This document shows positions 17,008 to 27,400 of a stretch of DNA of 64,000 nucleotides, in pieces (within the stretch, counting starts at the first letter, position 1; the number at the start of each line of letters is the position of its first letter). Position numbers and translations under genes: made by a program. This DNA is from JBBIJO01 sp037445895. GTDB taxonomy: Bacteria; Bacteroidota; Ignavibacteria; Kapaibacteriales; UBA2268. The notes under the pieces were generated by a model. The model searched no databases. It saw only the letters and a list, made by a program, of their open reading frames with translations, and was not told where the DNA came from. The stretch is taken from the NCBI GenBank assembly GCA_037445895.1, contig JBBIJO010000002.1, positions 124,001 through 188,000 on the forward strand, written 5' to 3'.

Positions 17008-18405
17008 ATGGTTGTTTTTGGAACTGATGGTTGGCGCGGCGAAATTGCTCGTGACTATACATTCGATAATCTCCATAGAGTTGCTTTTGCAACTGTAAAC
17101 TATCTCAAGACTCTGGGTAAGCCCAATAGGTCGGCAGTTATTGGATACGACACACGATTCCTTTCAAAGGAATTTGCATTAGAGACTGCACTGATTTTTG
17201 CCTCAAACGGGATTATTGCGCACGTAACCAACAGCTTTTCGACTACCCCTATGGTCTCGTTTCATACAAAACAAAAGGGAGCAGATCTTGGGATTGTAAT
17301 TACGGCTTCGCACAATCCGCCAAACTACAACGGCTACAAAATTAAGGGTCGATACGGTGGTCCTGCCTCGCCAGAAGAAATCAAAAAGGTCGAAACCGAA
17401 CTTTACAAAATTTCGCGAGTTCCAAAATTCAAATTTAAATCGCTCGACTTCTATATTGCCACAAGAATGATTAGATTCTTCGACGCAAAAGAACCCTATT
17501 TCCGTTACATTAAAAAAAAGATAGACATAGAACTGATTAAATCTAAAAACTATAAAATCATCTACGATTCGATGTATGGTGCTGGTTTAGGGCTCCCTCG
17601 GATTTTATTGCCCGACATTACAGAAATTCATGGTGAATATAATCCTTCATTTGGTGAACTCCAACATCCCGAACCAGTTCCAGAAAATCTCCATACTTTA
17701 GTAGATTTAATGAAAAGCGGCCGCTACGATATTGGTTTCGCAACGGATGGCGATGCAGATAGAATTGGTGTTCTCGACAACGAGGGCAACTTCATCGATT
17801 CCCATCGTATTTTTATGATTCTTCTGAAATACCTCTACGAAGACAGAGGGAAACGCGGTGCTGTTGCAAAAACAGTTTCCCTTACCTCAATGGTCGATAA
17901 GTTTTGTGCCAAACATAATATTCAACTACACGAAACTCCCGTTGGGTTTAAACATATCGCAAAACTTATGAGCGAAAATAAAATTATTATTGGCGGCGAA
18001 GAATCAGGAGGCTTGGGCACGATACTCCATATCCCCGAAAGAGATGGCATCTTTAATGCTTTTCTCCTCCTCGAAATTATGGCAAAAAAGAAAATGCCCA
18101 TCAAAGCACTATCCGACGAACTCGACAAAGAGTATGGGCTTCATCGTTACTGGCGAAGGGATATTAAAGTCGCCGATAAAGAGAAACGAGCAATTCTTCG
18201 AGCTTGTTCTAAAATGCCAACCAAAATAGGAAAATATAATGTCAATCGAATAGATACAAAGGATGGCTATAAATTCCATTTCGACGATGGTTGGCTGTTG
18301 ATAAGGCCCTCTGGAACCGAACCGCTTGTCCGTTTCTATGCCGAAGCAAGTTCAATGAACATAGTCAACGAACTTTTAGATAGTGCGATGAAATTAATGA
18401 AATAA
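17008..18405 (+). CDS. Alpha-D-phosphohexomutase (phosphoglucomutase/phosphomannomutase family)
   Basis: Moves phosphate between C1 and C6 of a hexose (or hexosamine) for nucleotide-sugar synthesis. 465 residues with the four family loops: phosphoserine TASHNPPNYNGYKIKG (~100), metal loop FATDGDADRIG (~247), sugar loop GGEESGGLG (~330) and phosphate loop RPSGTEPLVRFYAEAS (~432). The start FGTDGWRGEIARDYTF is typical. Substrate (glucose, mannose or glucosamine phosphate) cannot be settled by eye. It ends the plus-strand metabolic run that includes eno. Confidence 0.93.
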   Translation: MVVFGTDGWRGEIARDYTFDNLHRVAFATVNYLKTLGKPNRSAVIGYDTRFLSKEFALETALIFASNGIIAHVTNSFSTTPMVSFHTKQKGADLGIVITASHNPPNYNGYKIKGRYGGPASPEEIKKVETELYKISRVPKFKFKSLDFYIATRMIRFFDAKEPYFRYIKKKIDIELIKSKNYKIIYDSMYGAGLGLPRILLPDITEIHGEYNPSFGELQHPEPVPENLHTLVDLMKSGRYDIGFATDGDADRIGVLDNEGNFIDSHRIFMILLKYLYEDRGKRGAVAKTVSLTSMVDKFCAKHNIQLHETPVGFKHIAKLMSENKIIIGGEESGGLGTILHIPERDGIFNAFLLLEIMAKKKMPIKALSDELDKEYGLHRYWRRDIKVADKEKRAILRACSKMPTKIGKYNVNRIDTKDGYKFHFDDGWLLIRPSGTEPLVRFYAEASSMNIVNELLDSAMKLMK

Positions 18406-18598
18406 TCTCCATAATGCTTATTGCAAACGTTCGACAGCCATATTTTAACTTATAAACTCGCGATAGAAAGGTGTCGCAATCGAAAAGACACTAAATTACA
18501 AATAAGAAAGTAGTTCGTCTCATAAGTTTGTTTCCATATATTGGTGTGCAAGCGAGAATCCACTATTCAAATTGAAACATTATTTGGTATTATTTCTA

Positions 18599-20050
18599 CT
18601 ATCTAATAAAATAATAATAAACAGAAACAAGGAAAATACCAACAATATTGAGAGTTATTCCAAAGAATGCCATCTCTTGGATTTTGATTCTCCCAGTGCT
18701 GAACACAATTGCATTCGGAGGGGTCGAAACCGGAAACATAAAGGCAAGCGAAGCAGAAATAGCTGCCGGAATCATTAATCGAATAGGTTCAATCCCTGCT
18801 CCAACAGAAATCGCAGCAATAATTGGAAGAAAAGCAGAAGCTACTGCTGTGTTCGAAGAAAACTCCGTCGTTGCTACGACTATTGAGGTAGTTAAAACAA
18901 TGACCCAAAAATGAGGAAGATGAAAGAATCCGAGCATTTGTTGAGCAAGAAGGTTCGAAAGACCTGTTTGTTCGAAACCATCGGCAATTGCGAATCCACC
19001 ACCAAAGAGCAAAATTATATCCCAAGGAACTTTCTTTAACGAAGAGACATCTAAAATTGGCTTTGCTGTTTCTTTCAAACTTTGCGGCAAAATAAACATC
19101 AACAACGCCGAAAACATTGCAACCGTCCCATCGTCGATAAATTCATTTACACCTAGTAAGTTCGACCAACCCGGAATTACGACAACCGATAAATCAATAT
19201 TTTCGCGAAATATCCAAAGAAGGCAAGTAAGAACAAAGATAACAAGCACTTTGAGTTCGGCAGGAGAAATCTTGCCGAGTGAATCGTTTAATACTGACTC
19301 TTTTGATAATATTTCCCGAGGTATTTTTTTTAAGAAAGCGCTATAGAACAATACAAACTCACATACAAGAAGCAAGAAAGCCAACGGAAAATTTAACCAC
19401 AACCAACTAGCAAACGAAATTTGTTGTAAATTGGGGAAATGTATCTGGTAAATTCTTTGGAAAATTAAATTGGGCGGTGTTCCAATCAAAGTAGCAATCC
19501 CCCCTATTGAAGCTGAATATGCAATTGCTAAAAGAAGAGCTTTCGCAAATTTTTGCGAAGAATTCTCGGAAATACTGGCGTCAATCTGTTTCAAAATTGA
19601 AAGTGCTATAGGAGTAATAATTAACACAGTAGCGGTATTCGATATGAACATAGAAAGAATAAACGAAGACAACATAAATGCCAAAAATATCCCATATTTT
19701 GTCCTGCCAAGTATCGAAAGCAACCCCAAAGCTATTCGACGATGTAGCCCGGTGTTTTCAATCGCTATCGAAAGCAGGAACCCCCCGAGAAACAGAAAAA
19801 TAGTTGAATTAAAATAATTTTGCGAGACTTTTGCTGCTGTTTCTAGATATAGAATGGGGAACAAAACCAAAGGAACAAGAGCGGTAATACCAATCGGTAG
19901 AGCTTCGGTCAACCACAACGCTCCCATCAACATTACTATACTGAACATCACCGAAGCACTGGGAAAATCAGGAAAAATGTGGAAAGTATTGAACAAAGCA
20001 AAAAATAAGCAACTTAATGCAAAGCCCAAAATCCTTTTACTATTCATCAT
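18599..20050 (-). CDS. DASS/SLC13-family anion (dicarboxylate or sulfate) transporter
   Basis: An inner-membrane sodium-coupled symporter, 483 residues with about 11-12 hydrophobic segments. Both halves of the internal repeat show the SNT motif: FISNTATVLIITP in the first and EFSSNTAVASAFLP in the second. Each is followed by a TPPN-like loop, IGTPPNLIF and VSTPPNAIVFSTG. Substrate (C4-dicarboxylate, citrate, sulfate or phosphate) is undetermined. It lies 26 bases downstream of the glycosyltransferase gene and may be co-transcribed with it. It converges with the hexomutase across a 193-base gap that shows no clear terminator. Confidence 0.92.
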   Translation of the reverse strand: MMNSKRILGFALSCLFFALFNTFHIFPDFPSASVMFSIVMLMGALWLTEALPIGITALVPLVLFPILYLETAAKVSQNYFNSTIFLFLGGFLLSIAIENTGLHRRIALGLLSILGRTKYGIFLAFMLSSFILSMFISNTATVLIITPIALSILKQIDASISENSSQKFAKALLLAIAYSASIGGIATLIGTPPNLIFQRIYQIHFPNLQQISFASWLWLNFPLAFLLLVCEFVLFYSAFLKKIPREILSKESVLNDSLGKISPAELKVLVIFVLTCLLWIFRENIDLSVVVIPGWSNLLGVNEFIDDGTVAMFSALLMFILPQSLKETAKPILDVSSLKKVPWDIILLFGGGFAIADGFEQTGLSNLLAQQMLGFFHLPHFWVIVLTTSIVVATTEFSSNTAVASAFLPIIAAISVGAGIEPIRLMIPAAISASLAFMFPVSTPPNAIVFSTGRIKIQEMAFFGITLNIVGIFLVSVYYYFIR

Positions 20051-20076
20051 TAAATTTCGTTTATTAAAGAATAATG

Positions 20077-21171
20077 CTAACCAAGAATAAGTTCCTTGAG
20101 CCTCTGTTTCTCAGCTAAATATAACTGATAAATCTGCTGCGCAATTTGAATGTTTTTTTGAGATTTTCGCGGAAATAGTTCGGTGGTTAATCTTTCGACT
20201 TCCAAATATTCACAATCGTATTGTATAAAATCACCAATATCCAAAGACTTGACAATCGGAATAATACCGTAAGATAAATACTCAAATAACTTTGTTGGCG
20301 AAGCTACTCGGTTTAAAATATGACTATCGCGAAGAATAAATCCATAATGAGCAATGGCATAATATTCCGCAATTTCTTCGGGTGGCAACGATAGAGCAAA
20401 AACTCGTGGGTGGCTTTTCAAACCAAACTTTTCGAGCAAGCGATTCATATCGTTCAAATACCCCGTTAGAAGAAAAAACTTGTATCGAGGGTTATCTACT
20501 ATTTTCGAAATCTCTTCGAGTGTTAATTCGATTTTTTGCCACTTTTTAATACTCCCTGAATAAAGAAACACTACATCACTATCTTGAATATTGAATTGCA
20601 AGCATATTTTTCGCACTTTATCTGTATTTGTTTCCCTATAGACATTAGTAGCAACAGTTGGTATAACAAAACTTTCGACGGAAGACGTAAAAGCCCACTT
20701 AGATTGGATATGTTTTTTAAATTGGTTTGAAACATACACAATAGAAAAGCACTTTTTTAGAATAAGTCTTTCGACGAGCGAAAAAATAAATGGATTAAGC
20801 CTTTCGCCGTAATATTCTGATTCTTCGGGAAATGCTCCGTGCAACTCGAGACAAATCTTCCGCTTTCGTTTAGATACAAAAAGAAGTTGTAGAATAATCC
20901 TAAAACCGCTGTAAACTGAATGAATATAAATTATTTCCGACTTGAACAAGATAGAAATTATATTAAGAAAATGGAGAAAATAATTAAGTTTTAAAATAGT
21001 AACCCTATCGAGTTCAATTTTTTGTGGTTTGATATAGTCTTTTATTCGAATATCTAAATAAATCCTTGGGATATCCGAAAACAAATTGTCAATATCTTTG
21101 ATTCGTTGCATAAATCCATCGCGAATGTTTTCGGAGGTAGGATATTGCCCAATAAATGTTATATTCTTCAT
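20077..21171 (-). CDS. Glycosyltransferase, GT4-like (GT-B fold)
   Basis: 364 residues. The N-terminal half resembles the acceptor domain of family-4 enzymes (IYIHSVYSGFRIIL, CLELHGAFPEESEYYGE). The C-terminal half has the nucleotide-sugar side: FLYSGSIKKWQKIELTLE, FFLLTGYL, SLPPEEIAEYYAIAHYG and the E-x7-E-like region VASPTKLFEYLSYGIIPIV. No signal peptide or membrane anchor. Acceptor and donor are unknown. It stands outside any obvious polysaccharide cluster, between a secreted protein gene upstream and an anion transporter downstream. Confidence 0.85.
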   Translation of the reverse strand: MKNITFIGQYPTSENIRDGFMQRIKDIDNLFSDIPRIYLDIRIKDYIKPQKIELDRVTILKLNYFLHFLNIISILFKSEIIYIHSVYSGFRIILQLLFVSKRKRKICLELHGAFPEESEYYGERLNPFIFSLVERLILKKCFSIVYVSNQFKKHIQSKWAFTSSVESFVIPTVATNVYRETNTDKVRKICLQFNIQDSDVVFLYSGSIKKWQKIELTLEEISKIVDNPRYKFFLLTGYLNDMNRLLEKFGLKSHPRVFALSLPPEEIAEYYAIAHYGFILRDSHILNRVASPTKLFEYLSYGIIPIVKSLDIGDFIQYDCEYLEVERLTTELFPRKSQKNIQIAQQIYQLYLAEKQRLKELILG

Positions 21172-21204
21172 TATCAGTAGGGAAAGTAAAACTAAAACAT
21201 AAAT

Positions 21205-21984
21205 CTACTCAATTCTAATCCTTTTACGAATAAATTTCGTATTACCTATCCTTATTTCGCCTACGTAATCGCCTCTTTGCATTATTTTCCCCCAATCATC
21301 ACGACCATTCCAATAATATCTATATCTACCTGGTCGTTGGACGCCATCGACTATTGTTGCAACTACTAAAGCTTTTTCGGAGTAAATAACAACTTTAACT
21401 TGTGTTTCGACATCTAATGTATATTCAATCAAAGGAGAAACATCTTCGGTAAGTCCAAGCAAGCTACCTATTGCCGAAAGCGGAACTTTTAATCCAAAAG
21501 GATTATACGTTCTAACAAAAGGGACATACTGCGATTGCATAATATTGTATTGGCGAAGAGTTTGCTCTTGGGGCGAAGGAATATAAAATTCATCTGGGAC
21601 CTGCAAATTCTTTCTGGCTATTTCTTGCTCGGTTAAACCATACAATTTCTTTTCGGCATATATTTGGCTTTCCAGCATTTTCATATCGGCATAGAATCTT
21701 GCCGAAGGCGGAATTGCAACTGGAAGTCGCTTTGCACGAAGATAGGCACTATCCTGCTCGGGAAGAGTAGTAATAAGTTTTGGTCCAGTAAGTATAGTTG
21801 TGTCGGTTACAATTTTTTCGAATACTTTGAGTGAGTCGGGACTTTTAATAAAGACTGGTGATTTAGGCGATTGAGAAAATGCAAAAAACGGAACCAACAG
21901 CATTGCAAAAAAAAATACTCTACCCTTCGCAAATAGTAATAGCACAATATTTTGAAAAATTTTACAAATTGCAAATTTAAACAT
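21205..21984 (-). CDS. Secreted protein of unknown function with a FlgD-Ig-like C-terminal domain
   Basis: About 259 residues from the ATG at 21984. The reading frame is open to 22062, but that longer form would overlap the opposite-strand HD gene and delay the hydrophobic signal region, so the shorter start is preferred. The hydrophobic N-terminus ends at AFSQ. A charged middle region follows (~residues 40-180). The end (~185-259) looks like the FlgD Ig-like fold seen at the C-termini of many exported proteins of this bacterial group: VVIYSEKALVVATI, YYWNGRDDWGKIM, RGDYVGEIRIG. Its role is unknown; surface or periplasmic location is inferred. Confidence 0.65.
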   Translation of the reverse strand: MFKFAICKIFQNIVLLLFAKGRVFFFAMLLVPFFAFSQSPKSPVFIKSPDSLKVFEKIVTDTTILTGPKLITTLPEQDSAYLRAKRLPVAIPPSARFYADMKMLESQIYAEKKLYGLTEQEIARKNLQVPDEFYIPSPQEQTLRQYNIMQSQYVPFVRTYNPFGLKVPLSAIGSLLGLTEDVSPLIEYTLDVETQVKVVIYSEKALVVATIVDGVQRPGRYRYYWNGRDDWGKIMQRGDYVGEIRIGNTKFIRKRIRIE

Positions 21985-22046
21985 TATTCCATTAATAAAA
22001 TAGATTTGAAACTGCAGTATTTGTTCATTGTTTATTCTAGATATAT

Positions 22047-23243
22047 ATGTTTTCTTCGGCAACAGTATTTAAAGAGCTTTTCAAAGGATTTACAGTTTTA
22101 CGATGGAACGATAAACTTCGCCCAATCGATTTTATCGAAATGGACAAACATGCACACAAAATGATGATTGCTTGGTGCATAGGAAAATACGAAGAGGGGA
22201 AAAATCAACAACTCGATTGGAACAATATTATTCGCGGCGGAGTTTATGAACTTCTGCGTCGTATTGTAATTCGCGACATAAAAAACCCGATATTCTTCAA
22301 AATCAAGACTGAACATAAAGAAGTCTATAAAAAGTTAAACTATTGGGTTTTCAAAAATTTTCAGGAGAAAATCGATGACAAAACTTTCCTCGATGAATTA
22401 AGAGCATTCATCGTTGAAGAAAAACTTATCGACAATTTAAGCCAGAAAATTCTCGAAGCAGCGCATAAATTTGCAAGTTACATTGAGTTTCTTTTAATAA
22501 AACAAATCAATCCACAAGGTTATCAAATAGAAGAAATCGAAAGGGCAATGCTCAATGGTTTACACGAATTCCTCGAATTCGAAAGTATCAGAAAAATGAT
22601 GACACGCCAAAGAATTGCCGATTTCGTCGAACTTTGTGGCCAACTACGCTTCCAAATACGCTGGTCGCAAACGCCGCGAATACCACGAACTTCCGTATTA
22701 GGACACTCTATGTTTGTTGCAAGTTTATCGTATTTTTTTGCACGCGACAACAACGCTTGTTCAAAAAGAATTTACAATGACTTCTTCGGCGGATTATTCC
22801 ACGATTTACCCGAAGCGGTAACACGCGATATTATTAGCCCAGTTAAAACATCGTCTGAGGACTTCGAATCTATAATCCACGAAATCGAGCAAAAACTTGC
22901 CGAAGACGAGATTTATCCATTACTCGAAAAACAAGAATGGCAAGACGAAATCCGTTCGTTCACTCAAAATGAATTTATAAATAAAGTTAATCTCGAAGGC
23001 AACAAAGACTTCACAAAAACAACCGAGGAAATTAATCAATTCTATAATAAAGACGAATTTAATCCTTACGATGGCGTGTTGGTTCGTGCTGCCGACCAAC
23101 TTGCAGCTTATCTCGAAGCCAAAAGTTCAATCAATTTTGGGATTCATTCCGAAGATTTAATAAACGCAATCGATGGTATTCGAAACAAATATGCCATCAA
23201 AATCGGAAACATTGATTTTTCAAAAATCTATGAATATTTATGA
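22047..23243 (+). CDS. HD-domain phosphohydrolase (YfbR/HD_3-like) with a degenerate N-terminal second copy
   Basis: 398 residues. The C-terminal half (~215-385) has the metal-dependent HD phosphohydrolase set: VLGHSMFVASL, FFGGLFHDLPEAVTRDIISP and VRAADQLAAYLEA, resembling 5'-deoxynucleotidases of the YfbR type. The N-terminal half (~30-165) repeats the same layout without the ligands: DKHAHKMM, IIRGGVYELLRRIVIRDI, EAAHKFASYIE, so it looks like a duplicated, inactivated copy. Its TGA overlaps the next gene's ATG (ATGA), implying coupled translation with the eIF2B-like protein. A nucleotidase role is inferred from family resemblance. Confidence 0.8.
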   Translation: MFSSATVFKELFKGFTVLRWNDKLRPIDFIEMDKHAHKMMIAWCIGKYEEGKNQQLDWNNIIRGGVYELLRRIVIRDIKNPIFFKIKTEHKEVYKKLNYWVFKNFQEKIDDKTFLDELRAFIVEEKLIDNLSQKILEAAHKFASYIEFLLIKQINPQGYQIEEIERAMLNGLHEFLEFESIRKMMTRQRIADFVELCGQLRFQIRWSQTPRIPRTSVLGHSMFVASLSYFFARDNNACSKRIYNDFFGGLFHDLPEAVTRDIISPVKTSSEDFESIIHEIEQKLAEDEIYPLLEKQEWQDEIRSFTQNEFINKVNLEGNKDFTKTTEEINQFYNKDEFNPYDGVLVRAADQLAAYLEAKSSINFGIHSEDLINAIDGIRNKYAIKIGNIDFSKIYEYL

Positions 23244-24049
23244 GCACCAATGAAATCAATTTACTCATTCAAAATTTCAAGAACGACTACATAAATGGAA
23301 GCACAACCATAGCAAAAAACTCACTGGAAATCTTACTTTATATCTGGAATGTTTATAAAATTTATAATATAGAATCTATTATTGATTACATTCGAATACT
23401 AAAAAATGCCAAACCAACAATGGCTGCTCTTCAAAACATATTAGAAACACTCGAACACCGACTAATACGCTCCAACGTTTCGGAGGAATTTCCTCAAATT
23501 TGCATCAATTTATTAGAGCAAATAAATGATGCAACTACAAAAACAACTGAAAAGTTCAACGAATTTATAGAAAACCATATAGTAAAAGATGATTTAATAA
23601 TCATTACTGCATCATATAGTTCCACTGTATTACAGATATTGAATACAATAGCGAAACACACTAAACTGCAAGTTTTAGCAGTTGAATCTAAATGGGGACA
23701 TTTAGATTACTCTGAATTTGTCGTCCAAAAGTGCAATGAATTAGCTATAAGAGCAAACCGAGTTGCTATCGATGCGCTATTCGAAAACAACGAACATATT
23801 GATTTCACAATAATAGGAGCCGATAGAATTATTCAAAAGGAAGGTGTTGTTAACGGGGTCCCATCACTTTCGCTCGCTGAGTTCTCGAACATAAAAGAAA
23901 TACCTTTTTTTGTTGTTGGCGAATCTTTCAAAATACGCAGCGATATTATCATCGAAGAGGGCTTCGATTTTATACCAATGCATTTAATTCAAAGAATCTT
24001 TACCGATGATGTATCTTTTAGGGAAAAGTGGGAATCAAAAAGACAATAA
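23240..24049 (+). CDS. eIF2B alpha/beta/delta-like protein (ribose-1,5-bisphosphate isomerase superfamily)
   Basis: 269 residues. An N-terminal helical region (~1-105) is followed by the Rossmann-like half: LIIITASYSSTVLQIL (~123-138), LQVLAVESKWG, FTIIGADRIIQKEGVVNGVPSLSLAEF (~190) and IPFFVVGESFK. The superfamily includes eIF2B regulatory subunits, ribose-1,5-bisphosphate isomerase and MtnA. The position where the isomerases carry their catalytic Cys reads TASYSS here, as in eIF2B subunits, while the Asp of GADRI is kept. Sugar-phosphate or nucleotide binding is likely; catalysis is doubtful. It overlaps the HD gene by 4 bases. Confidence 0.78.
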   Translation: MSTNEINLLIQNFKNDYINGSTTIAKNSLEILLYIWNVYKIYNIESIIDYIRILKNAKPTMAALQNILETLEHRLIRSNVSEEFPQICINLLEQINDATTKTTEKFNEFIENHIVKDDLIIITASYSSTVLQILNTIAKHTKLQVLAVESKWGHLDYSEFVVQKCNELAIRANRVAIDALFENNEHIDFTIIGADRIIQKEGVVNGVPSLSLAEFSNIKEIPFFVVGESFKIRSDIIIEEGFDFIPMHLIQRIFTDDVSFREKWESKRQ

Positions 24050-24426
24050 ACTTTCATTATAGAAACCCAACATAGTTCGTAACACACAATTTGTATTGTT
24101 CAAAAAATCAAGTATTTTTGTCGTTGAACTTTAAATTATAAAAATAATTTGTTATATTTATAGACAAATCGATAAACAAATACATTGCCGAAAAAACGAC
24201 AAGCGAAATAACCGATTTTTGTTGTCTTAGATTCTACCGCTCGTTCTCGAAAAGAGGTTCGGTATAAGTTTCATTACTTCGAAACAAAGAGCTAAAAGCC
24301 CCTTGTTCAATAAAAATACAAACCGACAATGCACTACAACTTTTGTTCAACCTACTACCGACACCAATCACAGTCTAGCTCGTGTCTCCACTTGCGGTGG
24401 TAGGATATTCCAATTCGACATATTTA
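24050..24426. other. Gene-free stretch of 377 bases
   Basis: It lies between convergent genes (eIF2B-like on plus, DUF2723 on minus). The left part is very AT-rich; the right part (about 24180-24420) is more balanced in composition, as if it were decayed coding DNA, but I find no open frame with family features, no tRNA-like fold and no strong terminator. Its content is not recognised. Confidence 0.5.
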
Positions 24427-27400
24427 CTATTGAACAGCATTAGTTGCCGAATCTGCTGATTCCCCTGTGATTAATGAACGAAGACGAGGTTCAGCGGTCT
24501 GCAAAAACGATTTAAACAATGGGTCGTTAACTTGTCTATACGACGCAAGCAAACTATCGATAAGTTTCTTTGCATCTTCTTTCTTGTTGGAATTAAGAAG
24601 TTTTCTAACTTCGGTTTCGTCGTTATAAAGAATATTTCCCAGAATATCGTAAAGATTGTTCGAAACCGTGTTTTGGTCCAACCCCCAGTTACTAGCTTGT
24701 CCACTTTGAAAAGCTGTCATTACCAAATCATAGAACGACTTTAAAATATTGCGTGCAGCAGTATAGTCCTCCAACAAAGAATAAGCGGCAGCAGCAATTT
24801 TGTATGGGCCTTGGCGTCCACGTATTTCTTCGCGTATATTGTCGTATTGGAATTTTCGGAGCTGTGGATTTTTGATTACTTCGTTGCATGTTTTAATTGC
24901 AGCCGACGCCCAATATTTAGCTTTTTCCATATTGCCTGCTTCTTTATACAAAAGTGCCAATTGATATTCTTCGTCGTAATAAAGTGGGAATCGTTTCGGC
25001 GAAACATATTTATTCAGGGTATCGAGTATAGCCGAGGCTTTTGCTTTGTCGTTCAACTTTTCAATTGCATAAGCAGCATAGTTTATGTAAACTTTCTGTC
25101 GATAACTTTGAATCATTCTTCGATGGACTTCGTCGTAGTAAACGTAGTGGTCGTCGGCAAGGTTTCGGAGCTTAAAACCATAGTGGGGCTCGGTATGGTA
25201 ATTGTCTGAATTATCAATATTTAGCAGACATTTTTCCATAATATTGGGTTCAATCAAGCCGGTTTTCATCGCATTTTGCGGAACTGGGCAAATACGCAAT
25301 GCCATTCCTTCCATCCTTAAAAATCGACCCAACCCAGAATACATATCAGAACCAACTGTAGAAGAAAAGTAAACGGGTCGTTCAAAACGCGTCTGTTGAA
25401 TAATATCGAGTATTAGTTTATTATTAACAAAGAATATGTAAAATTGTTTACCTTCTCGTTCGGTATATGGCTTTCCAACAAAAGTGAATTCCATATATCC
25501 TTTGTTGATAAGAGAAGTATCGTTAGTATATTGAGCAATAATATCTTTTCGGACAGGTATTCTGATTTGCTTAGCTTCGCCAAAGTCGTATGAAAGTGCT
25601 TTGGGGTCGTCCTCGGTAGTTCTTAAACTTTCATCGCTGAAGCTAAGAGGGATTTTCTTCGCTCCCCAAGGTTCACGATTTTTCAGCTGGTCAATATACC
25701 ACAGAGTTTGCCCAAGGCTTAAATTCACTACTCGAACATCACGTCGAACACCAGCCACGTCCTGCAAAAACCAGAGTGGGAATGTATCGTTGTCGCCATT
25801 AGTAAAGATAATAGCATCCTTTTCGACGCTTTGTAGAATGTTATAGGAATAATCAAATGGAAAATAATTTCCCGCGCGAGTATGAATTTTATATCCTCCG
25901 AAAGCCATATTGAAAGGAACAAAAATAATTGAAAGAACGACTATTAAAGAAGTTAAAGCCACCGAAAGCTTCTTTTTACTGGCATATTCAACAAAGGAAT
26001 AAGCGCCCAAACCAATCCAAAGAGTCCAAACCATAAAAGAGCCGGTATAGAAATAGTCTCGTTCGCGTGGTTGTGGGTTCTGTTGATTCTGTGCAATAGC
26101 AGCCAATACCCCCATAAAAAGAAACATTACCAAGAAAACAGACGCCATTCGCGGATCTTTTTTGAAGTGGAAATACAATCCAATAATTCCAAAAATTAAA
26201 GGCAAAGCATAGAAGCGGACTGGAAATTGGTCCGCATAACCATTCTTGAAGTTCATATTAGCACCGGTATCGGTAAACCAAGCCTCTTCTGCATCTTGAA
26301 CATCGCTTTCCCTGCCAACAAAATTCCAGAAAAAGTAACGAAAATACATATGGTCAATCTGGTATTTCCATAGATACGTAAGTTCACCCGAAACATTTAT
26401 ATTCTCCCAACTTGGCACCGAAATAACTGATCCGTCTTTCCTTTGGGCCTCTTTCGTTTCGGGAGGATTCCATTGACCATAGACATAGTTGCCATTTTCG
26501 TCGCGAAGATTATAAAAATACACTTTGAGTTCGTCGTTGTAATCTGTTCTTCTTGGCCAAAGGACTTGTTCACCGTATTGCTCTCGTCCAAGATAAGCAA
26601 TTAGTTTTTTAATATTTTTAGGCTCATTTTCATTCATTGGTGGATTTGCATTTGAACGAATTAAGATATGGGCATAGGTTGTAAATCCCAACAGAATCAT
26701 CAAATACGAAGCAAAAGCAAGTCGGGCAAATGGCTTGTTCTTCTTTCCTGTCCAAAAATAGCCCCAAATCCCAATTCCAATCAACAACAAGCCTAGCAAA
26801 GTCATAACAATACTATTTTCAATAGGATATTCGCGTGCTTCGGTTTTGATAGGCCAATTTCCAGCCAGAAGACCGGGTACCCACATCAAAATTACTTTAT
26901 AAATAACATAAAAACTAACCAAAGAAGTAATTCCCATAATCAGAAACGACTTTATCGAAAACTCATATTTCCTGAAATACACTAGCAGAAAAATCGAAAA
27001 AATCGTTAGGATTGCAAGCAAGTGCACCCCAATCGATAATCCAATCAAATAGAATATAGCTAAAAGATATTTTTCATTTCCCGGTTGGTCGGCTTTCTCG
27101 TTCCAAAGCATCATAAGATATACTACAAGAGTTGTAAACAACTGCGAAGCAGCATAAACTTCCGATTCAACTCCGTTGAACCACACAGTGTCGCAAAAAG
27201 CAAATGCCATCGCACCTACAAAAGCAGAACCATATACTCCCAAGGCATCATTAATGGTGGAAATTCCTTCCTTACGAAAATTCAATATTACCTTGATAAT
27301 CACAAGATAAAGGAGAAGGGTAAAAAAGGCAGTTGCAACAACCGAAACCATATTTACTCTCCAACCTAAATCACCAAAAGGAATGATTAGTTGAAATAAT

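Noticed and set aside
18406..18598. Terminator between convergent hexomutase and transporter genes
   Set aside because: The best stem (GTGTC/GACAC) has only five pairs, a long loop and no U-tract.
21985..22062. Extended N-terminus of the FlgD-Ig-like protein
   Set aside because: It would overlap the start of the opposite-strand HD gene and place 26 non-signal residues before the signal region.
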